This document shows, piece after piece, positions 40,102 through 46,265 of a DNA stretch of 64,000 bases. The translations under genes were made by a program, and so were the position numbers. The notes beneath the pieces were generated by a model that searched no databases, was not told the origin of the DNA, and worked only from the letters and a program-made list of their open reading frames with translations. How positions within the stretch are numbered: the stretch's first letter is position 1; every line of letters begins with the position of its first letter. The stretch covers positions 1-64,000 of the forward strand of contig NZ_JAPEOR010000004.1 of NCBI RefSeq assembly GCF_026341125.1. The letters are read 5' to 3'. The stretch is from Streptomyces sp. NBC_01142 (GTDB lineage: Bacteria > Actinomycetota > Actinomycetes > Streptomycetales > Streptomycetaceae).

Positions 40102-40132
40102 ACAGTCGCTCTCCCGGCGGCAAGCCCCGCAA
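40102..40132 (-). promoter_or_regulatory. Array promoter module for 39051-39836
   Basis: TTGCGGGGCTTGCC and GACTGT, exact frame, 270 nt ahead of the start. A second partial TTGC box with TACCGC lies at 40000-40030. Confidence 0.55.
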
Positions 40133-40198
40133 CCCCGCCGGTCCACGAGGGCGGTGAGGGTTGCGGCCTGCTGGCTCGCTGGCAGGTCCGGACATGGG

Positions 40199-40243
40199 CC
40201 AGGCCCGCTCCCGGCCGGGGCGGCGGCTCGGGGCGGGCCCTGG
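40199..40243 (-). terminator. Hairpin terminator of 40282-41214
   Basis: CCAGGCCCGC pairs with GCGGGCCCTGG (one bulge). Confidence 0.55.
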
Positions 40244-40281
40244 TGGCATGTGGAGTGGCCACGTCGGAGGGAGCGGCCGTG

Positions 40282-41214
40282 CTAGCGCTCCTCGGCGCGT
40301 CTCGGTGGCTGAGTGCGGGTGAAGAGGTAGCGGTCAACGGGCCAGATCCCGGCAGCGTCCGCGTGCTGCAGCAACTCGGCCAGGTCGTCGTCGGGCTCGC
40401 TGGGCAGGAGCAGTGCGCGATCAGGGCGGGGTGCGATGAACCGGGTGAGGTCCTGGAGTTCACCCAGGGCCGCCCAGATGGCGGTACGCGCCAAGGTCGG
40501 GCGGACGGCGACGAGTTCGTTGCGGGCCGTGTCGTGATGGGTGAACAGCTCGGCGAGTGCCCCCGCCGGCCGAACGCCGTAGTGGACCAGGTCGGTGGCA
40601 TGCACCGCGCGCAGGTATCGGCTGTAGGCGGCGAGGAGATTGGCTTCGGCTCGCTGCGCGGGGCTTGGGTCCGGGAGGAGTCGCGGGGCGGAATCTGTGC
40701 GCACCTGTGGCATCAAGGCGGCCGGAGGTGCGGTGGGCAGGAAGGCGGGCGGCGGGCTGAAGACAGGTCGCAATCGGAATACGAGGCGGCGGGCGATCTC
40801 GAGCGGTCTGCGGGGGTCGCAAGGCGCGTCGGCCCACAGGTAGGGGCGGTCGCTGTCCAGGTGGAGGTGTCCGAGGTAGGTCACGGCCATGGTGTCGGGC
40901 CGCTGGTGGAAGAGGCGCAGGGTGCGACCCTCGGCGTGATGGTGCAGAACGGACTTGTTTCCGTGGGTGAGCACCTGGTCGGTTCCTGCGGTGCCTCCCT
41001 CGCCGGTGAAGTGGACGTGCTCGCCTGTCCAACCGTCGAAGAGCCCAGCGGGCGTGGTGAACAGGAAGACGTTCTGGGTCGAGCGTGAGGGACTAATCCT
41101 CGGGTGAATGCGTCCGCCGTAGCGGTGGTGCAGTTCGGCGCGGTCGATGGTCTCGCCCAGCGTGAGGTGCCAAGCAGGGGGCTCATCGCCGTGTCGGTTC
41201 GTAGTGGCGGGCAT
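40282..41214 (-). CDS. SRA/YDG-like modified-DNA reader with extra C-terminal domain (310 aa)
   Basis: ATG at 41214 with AAGGGAG upstream. Residues about 12-140 follow the SRA-YDG/ScoMcrA-type pattern: GETIDRAELHHRYGGRIHPR, ISPSRSTQNVFLFTTPAG, FDGWTGEHVHFTGEGG, GTDQVLTHGNKSVLHHHAEG, then LRLFHQ and VTYLGHLHLD. In that fold such residues form the pocket that reads a flipped modified base. The HNH nuclease found in McrA-type enzymes is not visible; a linker and a domain shared with 38416-38875 follow (GELQDLTRFIAPRPDRALLL). So it may read methylated DNA without cutting it, or use an unknown domain. The two C5 methylases of the array are natural partners (inference). Confidence 0.75.
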   Translation of the reverse strand: MPATTNRHGDEPPAWHLTLGETIDRAELHHRYGGRIHPRISPSRSTQNVFLFTTPAGLFDGWTGEHVHFTGEGGTAGTDQVLTHGNKSVLHHHAEGRTLRLFHQRPDTMAVTYLGHLHLDSDRPYLWADAPCDPRRPLEIARRLVFRLRPVFSPPPAFLPTAPPAALMPQVRTDSAPRLLPDPSPAQRAEANLLAAYSRYLRAVHATDLVHYGVRPAGALAELFTHHDTARNELVAVRPTLARTAIWAALGELQDLTRFIAPRPDRALLLPSEPDDDLAELLQHADAAGIWPVDRYLFTRTQPPRRAEER

Positions 41215-41246
41215 GGGGTTGCTCCCTTGTTGGGTCGGGGAGCTGG

Positions 41247-41277
41247 ACCGTGGAGGAGAGCGGAGCAACCTGGTCAA
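41247..41277 (-). promoter_or_regulatory. Array promoter module for 40282-41214
   Basis: TTGACCAGGTTGCT and CACGGT, exact frame. Confidence 0.6.
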
Positions 41278-41354
41278 CCCCGCGCTGCTGTCTCTGGCGC
41301 CGCCGCTGGCCGGGGGCCGCCTGGCCCGCCGTGGTTGAACGGCAAAGGCTCCGG

Positions 41355-41380
41355 CGCCCCCGGTCAGAAGACCGGGGGCG
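41355..41380 (-). terminator. Hairpin terminator of the four-gene operon
   Basis: CGCCCCCGGT and its perfect complement with a 6-nt loop. Confidence 0.7.
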
Positions 41381-41416
41381 TCGGGCTGGACGGGCTCCTC
41401 ACGTTCCCGGTTCGCT

Positions 41417-41590
41417 TTACTCGTCCCAGGGGGCGGGGAGGCACTCGGGGCCACCGGCCGTCAGGATTTCGTCCAGGCGCTCCCAGAGCGCGCGCACCGG
41501 ATGTTCCTCGGGCAGCTCGCGGATGGCCTCGGCCATCGAGGCGTGCAGCTCATCCGTGCCCACCTCATCAAGGTTGGTCGGGGTGATCAC
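41417..41590 (-). CDS. Small acidic protein (57 aa), last gene of a four-gene operon
   Basis: GTG at 41590 with CCAGGAGAG upstream, TAA at 41417. The product VITPTNLDEVGTDELHASMA continues to EAIRELPEEHPVRALWERLD and ends GGPECLPAPWDE. It is acidic, mostly one long helix. No promoter module lies between it and 41654, so it is probably transcribed with 42573-41654. Function unknown. Confidence 0.7.
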   Translation of the reverse strand: MITPTNLDEVGTDELHASMAEAIRELPEEHPVRALWERLDEILTAGGPECLPAPWDE

Positions 41591-41653
41591 GTTGTTCTCT
41601 CCTGGTTGTTGGTGGTCTGACGAGCGCGGGCGGTCGGCTGCCCCAGGGTCGGG

Positions 41654-42055
41654 TCAGTTGAGCCGGGCGTAGATCTGGGCCTGGTTGCGCTGAAGGAACT
41701 GAGCGAAGAACCGTTCCCCTTCGCCCACATTGGTGATCTTGGCGTCGACCATGTCGCCCAGCAGGTTGCACAGCTGCCAGGGTGTCAGGTTGTTGCAGTA
41801 GGCAACGAGGACGGCGTCGGCGCGCCCGCTCCAGATGTGCTTCTCGTAGGAGCACAGGGCCGCAAACGCGGTGCGGAAGAGCTCGGTGCGTGCTTCGCCG
41901 TACCAGCTGTCGTGGTGCGTGGCGTGGGCGATGGATTCCAGGATCATCTCGTGCATGTCGCTGCCGGGGAACGTGCTGCTGCTCCAGCGGTGCGTGCGGG
42001 TTCCGATGCTGAGGTTCTTCCGCATGTCCTTCGCGAACCGCTGTCCCTTGGTCAC
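41654..42055 (-). CDS. Hypothetical protein (133 aa), translationally coupled
   Basis: GTG at 42055 overlaps the TGA of the upstream gene (GTGA), a coupled start; GGAGAAG lies just ahead. The protein (VTKGQRFAKDMRKNLSIGTR) is helical, with FRTAFAALCSYEKHIWSGRA and TPWQLCNLLGDMVDAKITNV. The companion gene is a zinc-knuckle protein. Function unknown. Confidence 0.75.
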   Translation of the reverse strand: MTKGQRFAKDMRKNLSIGTRTHRWSSSTFPGSDMHEMILESIAHATHHDSWYGEARTELFRTAFAALCSYEKHIWSGRADAVLVAYCNNLTPWQLCNLLGDMVDAKITNVGEGERFFAQFLQRNQAQIYARLN

Positions 42056-42432
42056 TTCTTCTCCCGTTCGGTGTGTGCGTTTCCGTAGGCGACCAGGGCG
42101 TCGATGACGTCGTCGATGCGTCCGGCGGCGAGCGAGCCGAACAGGGCGTCGAGGCGATGCCGCTCGTTCTGCTCCAGCAGGCCGTAACCCTGATGAGTCT
42201 GGAAGTCGATGTCGCCGGCGCGGCAGCCGTCGCGCTCCTCGGCCCGTGCGTACATGACCTTGAGGAGGCGGTAGCGACGGGTGGTTTCGGCATCGAGGCG
42301 GCGCTGGTCGCGAGCGGACAGGATCTTGCCGGTTCCGGAGCACGGGGAGCAGCTGACAGGGCCGCTAGCGGCTTGGAAGACGCCGGTCCCCTTGCAGCGA
42401 CGGTGTACCCGCATCGGGTCGAGCAGCTCCAT
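42052..42432 (-). CDS. DnaJ-type zinc-knuckle protein (126 aa)
   Basis: ATG at 42432 with GGGGGAG upstream. Residues about 10-40, HRRCKGTGVF ... VSCSPCSGTGKI, contain the CxGxG and CxxCxGxG repeats of DnaJ zinc centres, reduced to a single unit. Helices follow (RRLDAETTRRYRLLKVMYAR) and a charged end. There is no J domain, so it is not a chaperone partner of the usual sort; small CxxCxGxG proteins often hold protein or RNA partners. It overlaps the next gene by 4 nt. Confidence 0.78.
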   Translation of the reverse strand: MELLDPMRVHRRCKGTGVFQAASGPVSCSPCSGTGKILSARDQRRLDAETTRRYRLLKVMYARAEERDGCRAGDIDFQTHQGYGLLEQNERHRLDALFGSLAAGRIDDVIDALVAYGNAHTEREKK

Positions 42433-42434
42433 GG

Positions 42435-42573
42435 TTACTCCCCCAGGCTCTTCAAATAGCTGATCGCCGGGTCGAGATACAGGTGGGGGTGGTCGGCGGT
42501 GAACTTTGGCGAAGGCGATCGCGGCGGGCTGGAGGTTCTGGGTGGTGCGGGTGGGCCTGACGCGGAAGGGCAT
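42435..42573 (-). pseudogene. Small gene with frameshift, first in the operon (about 45 aa)
   Basis: ATG 42573 opens MPFRVRPTRTTQNLQPAAIA FAK. As written, the frame then runs on into the next gene. The neighbouring frame gives a better ending, KFTADHPHLYLDPAISYLKS LGE, with a TAA at 42435 overlapping the next ribosome site. The frames meet in GCCAAAGTTCACC, so one extra A would explain it. Corrected, this is a normal small gene with tightly coupled neighbours. Confidence 0.5.
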
Positions 42574-42627
42574 GTCGGCTCCTTGCAGGATTGGGTGGGT
42601 CGGGCTTGAGCGTGTCCGACGAGTGCA

Positions 42628-42658
42628 ACGGTGCGGATCGAAAGGGCAAGCGGCGCAA
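42628..42658 (-). promoter_or_regulatory. Array promoter module for the 42573-41417 operon
   Basis: TTGCGCCGCTTGCC and CACCGT, exact frame. Confidence 0.65.
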
Positions 42659-42665
42659 CTGGCGC

Positions 42666-42701
42666 ATCCGTGCCCGGGCCGAGAAGGGCCCGGGCACGGA
42701 T
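42666..42701 (-). terminator. Hairpin terminator of 42709-42834
   Basis: Perfect 15-nt arms (ATCCGTGCCCGGGCC) with a 6-nt loop. Confidence 0.75.
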
Positions 42702-42708
42702 GGGGGGC

Positions 42709-42834
42709 TCAGTCCTGCGGCCCGTGGACGATCCACAGCTCCCTGTTCAGAGGACGGCCGGAGGGGGACATGACCTCGCCCTCCAGGTGGTACTTGCGGC
42801 CGCCGTGTCGCTGGAGCAGTTCCCGCAGGGCCAT
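42709..42834 (-). CDS. Small basic protein (41 aa), start uncertain
   Basis: ATG at 42834 reads MALRELLQRHGGRKYHLEGE and ends NRELWIVHGPQD at 42709, 8 nt before a perfect hairpin. The same frame stays plausible upstream (RLPADDRATAS), so the gene may start earlier without a clear start codon. Only about 45 nt separate it from the next hairpin and no promoter module fits, so it may depend on read-through or may have lost its 5-prime end. Confidence 0.5.
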   Translation of the reverse strand: MALRELLQRHGGRKYHLEGEVMSPSGRPLNRELWIVHGPQD

Positions 42835-42880
42835 GGAGGCGGTCGCCCGGTCGTCCGCAGGGAGTCGTGGGCGAATGCGT

Positions 42881-42917
42881 CGGCCCCGGTCCGCCTCTGG
42901 GAGAGGCAGGCCGGGGC
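42881..42917 (-). terminator. Hairpin terminator of 42956-43246
   Basis: GGCCCCGG and CCGGGGCC arms with an inner CGCCTC/GAGGC pairing. Confidence 0.6.
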
Positions 42918-42955
42918 CGCTGGGGTGAAGGCCGGGCGCAGGGGCGCCGGCCGGA

Positions 42956-43246
42956 TCAGCCGATGAGGGCCGGCGCTCCGTCGGGGAACATCGCCCGGTA
43001 CGCCAGGCGCACCTGGTGTTCTTCGGTGATCTCGCTGTCGCTCGGTCTGACGCCGATTACTGCTGCGGCCTCGCGAGCGACGGCGAACCTGCCTTGCAGG
43101 ACGGCCAGAGGGGTGTGGGGTTGCCAGTTCGCCGAGGGCCACGATCGCGCCCAGTCCTCGCCGTGCTCGGCAAGGGCTGTGGCGTAGGCGTGGAACTCCC
43201 GGAACAGCAATTCCCCCAGGGTGTCGCGCTCAGTCTGGTTGGACAT
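42956..43246 (-). CDS. Hypothetical protein (96 aa)
   Basis: ATG at 43246 with GGGGGAG upstream, 2 nt after the stop of a 26-codon gene. The protein MSNQTERDTLGELLFREFHA is helical, with a WPSANWQPHTPLAVLQGRFA stretch, and ends EEHQVRLAYRAMFPDGAPAL. Probably coupled to the upstream small gene. Function unknown. Confidence 0.75.
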   Translation of the reverse strand: MSNQTERDTLGELLFREFHAYATALAEHGEDWARSWPSANWQPHTPLAVLQGRFAVAREAAAVIGVRPSDSEITEEHQVRLAYRAMFPDGAPALIG

Positions 43247-43248
43247 GC

Positions 43249-43329
43249 TCACTCCCCCGCGCGGGCGTCGGCCCTCGTAGGCGCCGTGGGGCGCCGGGAG
43301 GCGGGCAGGGACGGGGCGGCGTTGGACAC
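43249..43329 (-). CDS. 26-aa leader microprotein
   Basis: GTG at 43329 with an excellent GGAGG 7 nt upstream; reads VSNAAPSLPASRRPTAPTRA DARAGE and stops 2 nt before the ATG of 42956-43246. The strong ribosome site and tight coupling suggest it is translated, either as a small product or as a leader that delivers ribosomes to the next gene. Confidence 0.5.
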   Translation of the reverse strand: MSNAAPSLPASRRPTAPTRADARAGE

Positions 43330-43437
43330 GAAAGACCTCCAGGAGAATTCGGCGTTCAAGGACTCGCCGGGCCGCTCCTCGGCGCCCGGCCGATGACGCT
43401 TCAGGGCGGTGCAGGGGCGCGGACCCAGTTGGGTGGC

Positions 43438-43468
43438 ACGGTGGCTGTGAAGGCGCCAAGCGGCGCAA
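43438..43468 (-). promoter_or_regulatory. Array promoter module for 43329-42956
   Basis: TTGCGCCGCTTGGC and CACCGT, exact frame. The same boxes recur at 44306-44336. Confidence 0.63.
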
Positions 43469-43488
43469 GCGCTTGGCGGGTGGAATGC

Positions 43489-43519
43489 GCTCGGCCCGCG
43501 CGTGGAGCGCGGGCCGAGC
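43489..43519 (-). terminator. Hairpin terminator of 43542-44207
   Basis: GCTCGGCCCGCGC and its perfect complement, 5-nt loop. Confidence 0.75.
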
Positions 43520-43541
43520 GGGCGGGGCACTGCGGAATGGA

Positions 43542-44207
43542 CTACGCGACCGGAGTACGGGGCTGAGACAGGAGCCGCCGCACCATCCGGCCGTCGCTGC
43601 GCAGTTGTCCGGTCGCCTGGTGGCAGGCCGCACGCAGGTAGGCCGCGATGAGATAGGCGGTCAGCCGCTCCGGGCGTTTCGGGTCCGGGATGTGCGGGGG
43701 GTACAGGACGTTGGCAGGGGGGACCAGACCGAGCCGGACGTACGCCTCGATCAAGGACCAGCGGTCCTCACCGCCCCCGTACTGCGCCTCGGTCCGGGCG
43801 AGTCCGTTCTCCATTTCGTCGTACAGGCCGCTGAGCAGCACGACGGGCAGGTGGGCGATGGCTTCCACCGCGCGGTCCAGAGCGTTGTCGTCCTCGGGGT
43901 CGAAGAGGTCCTCGGGGAGTCCGAAGTACTCGTTCTCGGCGGGGTCTTTGTCTCCGTGCGCGGTGTAGGCCGATCGCCAGTCGGTGACCTTCTCGGCTCC
44001 GGCCTGCACCGCGCAGGGGTCCGTGTGCTCCCCGGAGATTCGAACGTGGCCCAGCCAACCCGGCTGCCGCAGCATCCGTACCGGCGGGAGTCCTTCCTCC
44101 GGGCAGCCCTGCCAGGCCGCGCTGGCGACAGCGCCCGCGCGGCGCAGCATGCGGCCCACGTGGGGAGGCAGCCCGGGAACGGGACGGCGAGCAGTGGTCT
44201 TCGTCAC
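43542..44207 (-). CDS. Hypothetical protein (221 aa)
   Basis: GTG at 44207 (VTKTTARRPVPGLPPHVGRM), preceded by GAGAAG that also contains the stop of the upstream reading frame. The body is helical and acidic (PEDLFDPEDDNALDRAVEAI, WSLIEAYVRLGLVPPANVLY) and the end is basic (SDGRMVRRLLSQPRTPVA). It has its own module at 44306-44336. Function unknown. Confidence 0.73.
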   Translation of the reverse strand: MTKTTARRPVPGLPPHVGRMLRRAGAVASAAWQGCPEEGLPPVRMLRQPGWLGHVRISGEHTDPCAVQAGAEKVTDWRSAYTAHGDKDPAENEYFGLPEDLFDPEDDNALDRAVEAIAHLPVVLLSGLYDEMENGLARTEAQYGGGEDRWSLIEAYVRLGLVPPANVLYPPHIPDPKRPERLTAYLIAAYLRAACHQATGQLRSDGRMVRRLLSQPRTPVA

Positions 44208-44653
44208 TACTTCTCAGCTCCTGAAGGGGCGGTCCCCGGGCGCGGGTGGCGCCTGGGGCGCCGGGGAGCGGTCCTGTTCAGGGCCTGGCTCGACCGGCTG
44301 CCAGGACTGTCGGCCACCTGATGCCAAGCGGCGCAACTCTTCGGCACCAGCAGCGGGGGACGGCGGCGGCCCACCGCGCACTGAGCAAGCTCGTGTGGCG
44401 GGTGGGCCGAGATCCGTGTCGCGGCCTCCGGCTTTGCGGGATCTCCCACCTCGGGCCAGACCAGAAGCGGCTCGGCCCACGTGACCTTCGCGGTCCGGGC
44501 GGGTGCCGCTGCCAGGAGCTTCTCCGAGTCACCCCAGGTCAGCGGGGGCGCACTGTCGAAGAGCTCGTCCCACTGCTCGGGCGATGGTTCAGGGTGCAGG
44601 AGAGGCGAGTTGTAGGCGGCGAGGGTGTGCAGCACCCAGGGGGCATACGGCAT
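44207..44653 (-). CDS. Hypothetical protein whose frame runs through a hairpin and promoter (148 aa)
   Basis: ATG at 44653 with GGAGACC upstream. The first 85 residues look like a normal small protein (MPYAPWVLHTLAAYNSPLLH, PLTWGDSEKLLAAAPARTAK). The frame then stays open across the expected hairpin (44368-44408) and the next gene's module, stopping only at 44207, where it touches the next start. The last 60 residues are Arg/Pro-rich shadow-like sequence. A lost stop codon or a frameshift near 44420 would explain this. Confidence 0.55.
   Translation of the reverse strand: MPYAPWVLHTLAAYNSPLLHPEPSPEQWDELFDSAPPLTWGDSEKLLAAAPARTAKVTWAEPLLVWPEVGDPAKPEAATRISAHPPHELAQCAVGRRRPPLLVPKSCAAWHQVADSPGSRSSQALNRTAPRRPRRHPRPGTAPSGAEK
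44306..44336 (-). promoter_or_regulatory. Array promoter module for 43542-44207
   Basis: TTGCGCCGCTTGGC and GACAGT, exact frame. Confidence 0.6.
44368..44408 (-). terminator. Hairpin expected to end the 44653 gene
   Basis: GGCCCACCGC pairs with GCGGGTGGGCC with one bulge. Confidence 0.5.
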
Positions 44654-44705
44654 GGCGGTCTCCACTCGATCGGCTGGCCGCGCTGTGTCGCGGTCGGTTC
44701 GAGCG

Positions 44706-44736
44706 AGCGTCGGGAACCCGGTAGCTAGGCCTGCAA
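44706..44736 (-). promoter_or_regulatory. Array promoter module for 44207-44653
   Basis: TTGCAGGCCTAGCT and GACGCT in the standard frame. Confidence 0.5.
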
Positions 44737-44921
44737 CCCGCTTGCGGACCTGGCGGTGTTGGCCGCTCCACGGGCGGTCTGTCCAGAGGGGCAGCCTTGC
44801 CGTTCTCGTGGCCTGGCGCTGGCCGAGCCGGGCTGCTGCCCGTCGGCATGGGGTGACGGGCACTGTCCACACTTCCCACACTCGCCGCGCCTTTCCTTTC
44901 GGCTTCGGCCTGACATGGCTA

Positions 44922-44955
44922 TGCCCCGCACTCCTCGGACGAGGGGTGCGGGGCA
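44922..44955 (-). terminator. Hairpin terminator of the TerD gene
   Basis: TGCCCCGCACTCCTC pairs almost fully with GAGGGGTGCGGGGCA, loop GGAC. Confidence 0.72.
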
Positions 44956-44975
44956 CGCAGTCGAGCAGAGTAGCG

Positions 44976-45584
44976 TTACTTGTTGACCGCGAAGCGCAAC
45001 AGGCTGTCCTGGTCACCCTGCTTGATGGTGCCTCGTTCGTTGATGACCTCCAGCTTCCACGCGGTCCCGACGCGGAACGCCTTCGCGACGGCGACCGCGT
45101 TGCCGTTGCCGAGAAGCGACGGCCAGATGTCGGCCACCTGCTGCGCGGCACCGCCGGAGCTGTCGTAGACCTTGAAGGACACGTTCGCGGCCTTCTTGAA
45201 GTCGCTGCCCTTCTTGTAGGCGGCGCAGACGAACACGATGCTGGTGACGTGTGCCGGGATCTTGTCGAAGGTCACTTCGATCAGCTCGTCATCGCCGTCT
45301 CCGCGCCCCGTCTGGTTGTCTCCGGTGGAGGTGACGGCACCGTTCTGGAGCGGGTCGGTCACGTCCAGGCCGGCGAAGCGAACCGGGTCGTTGCCGCTCA
45401 TGAGGATGGCGAACGCGTCCAGGTCGGTGCCGCGGGCCTTGCGCAGCGCGCCCAGGAGGGCGCCGCTGCCGCCGGTGGTGGTGTCCCAGGAGGCACCGAT
45501 GCCCATCTTCGTCACGCCGTCGAGGTCGGCGGCGCCGTGCTCCTTGGTCAGGGTGACGATGCCGGGCGTGGCGGGAGTGGTCAT
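44976..45584 (-). CDS. terD: TerD-family protein (202 aa)
   Basis: ATG at 45584. Matches the TerD/CABP fold: IVTLTKEHGAADLDGVTKMG, GASWDTTTG, ARGTDLDAFAILMSG, NGAVTSTGDNQTGRGDGDDE and IEVTFDKIPAHVTSIVFVCA, with the Asp-rich calcium-site residues DNQTGRGDGDDE. TerD proteins bind calcium and occur in tellurite-resistance and stress clusters; the other ter genes are absent here. Solitary TerD copies are common in Streptomyces and phages. It has a very good array promoter. Confidence 0.9.
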   Translation of the reverse strand: MTTPATPGIVTLTKEHGAADLDGVTKMGIGASWDTTTGGSGALLGALRKARGTDLDAFAILMSGNDPVRFAGLDVTDPLQNGAVTSTGDNQTGRGDGDDELIEVTFDKIPAHVTSIVFVCAAYKKGSDFKKAANVSFKVYDSSGGAAQQVADIWPSLLGNGNAVAVAKAFRVGTAWKLEVINERGTIKQGDQDSLLRFAVNK

Positions 45585-45647
45585 GGTTGTGAACCTTTCC
45601 GGTGTAGGGGTGTGCTGAGATGCAGGGCTGTCTGGCCTTGCTCAATC

Positions 45648-45678
45648 ACCGTGGCTGACCGGGGTGTTAGCGCCGCAA
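45648..45678 (-). promoter_or_regulatory. Array promoter module for the TerD gene
   Basis: TTGCGGCGCTAACA and CACGGT, exact frame. Confidence 0.63.
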
Positions 45679-45918
45679 CCCCGGTTGGGACACCATCTGC
45701 TTCAGCGGATGGCCATGCCGACCGTAGGGAGCGGGTCCGGGCTGAGACGTCTGCTGCCTCAGTTCTCCCGCCCGCTGGCACTGCGATCAGGTTCAATGTC
45801 CCGCTCTGCGGGATCCGGTCCATTGGTGCGGTGCTGCGGGAGCGGACGGAGCGACTGAAGCGACTGATGTACGGGAGCGGCATCGAGGCCCGGCAGCGGT
45901 GATCCTCGCCGCACGCAA
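45679..45918. other. No gene seen
   Basis: About 240 bp between the TerD promoter and the next hairpin. Open frames here lack coding character. An array unit may have been lost. Confidence 0.4.
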
Positions 45919-45966
45919 GCGCCCCCTGGTGGTGCACCCATGTCGGATGCACCACCAGGGGGGCGC
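45919..45966 (-). terminator. Hairpin terminator of 45997-46212
   Basis: 18-nt arms around GCGCCCCCTGGTGGTGCA with one extra G, 11-nt loop. Confidence 0.72.
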
Positions 45967-45996
45967 GGAGCCGGCGAGGCCGACTGGTCTTGGTCT

Positions 45997-46212
45997 CTAG
46001 GCGAAGAGGGCTTCGCGTCGGACTTCCTCCAGGTGCAGGTAGTAGCGGCCCATTTGGGCGGGCTTGGTGTCTGGCTTGAGTTCGAGGAGACCGCCGCAGA
46101 TGCAGGCGAGGGCGCTTTCCGGTCCCTCGGGCGGCTCGAGGATCGGGCTGTGGCCGGGGTGGAAGTCGGTCTCCTGCGGGTCGGTCGGGGCTGCGGTCAA
46201 GGAGCTGGTCAT
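45997..46212 (-). CDS. Small hypothetical protein with CICGG (71 aa)
   Basis: ATG at 46212 (MTSSLTAAPTDPQETDFHPG), ending LHLEEVRREALFA. The centre has ALACICGGLLELKPDTKPAQ. A lone CxC is too little for a firm metal site. It follows the broken PAPS-reductase gene after 54 nt with no promoter in between, so it was probably the second gene of that operon. Function unknown. Confidence 0.65.
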   Translation of the reverse strand: MTSSLTAAPTDPQETDFHPGHSPILEPPEGPESALACICGGLLELKPDTKPAQMGRYYLHLEEVRREALFA

Positions 46213-46265
46213 CAGAGGGCTCGTTTCGTGGGTAGGTGGTGAGGAACGGGGCGGAGTGGAGGGTG

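Noticed and set aside
43454..43479. GCGCCAAGC ... CGCTTGGCG as a separate operator
   Set aside because: It overlaps the TTGC boxes of the promoter module and is imperfect; it follows from the motif itself.
1..46000. Integron-style cassette array with attC sites (GTTGC and GCAAC cores)
   Set aside because: The repeated boxes sit upstream of genes at promoter-like spacing and are followed by a -10-like element; there is no integron integrase, and hairpins and boxes are separate elements.
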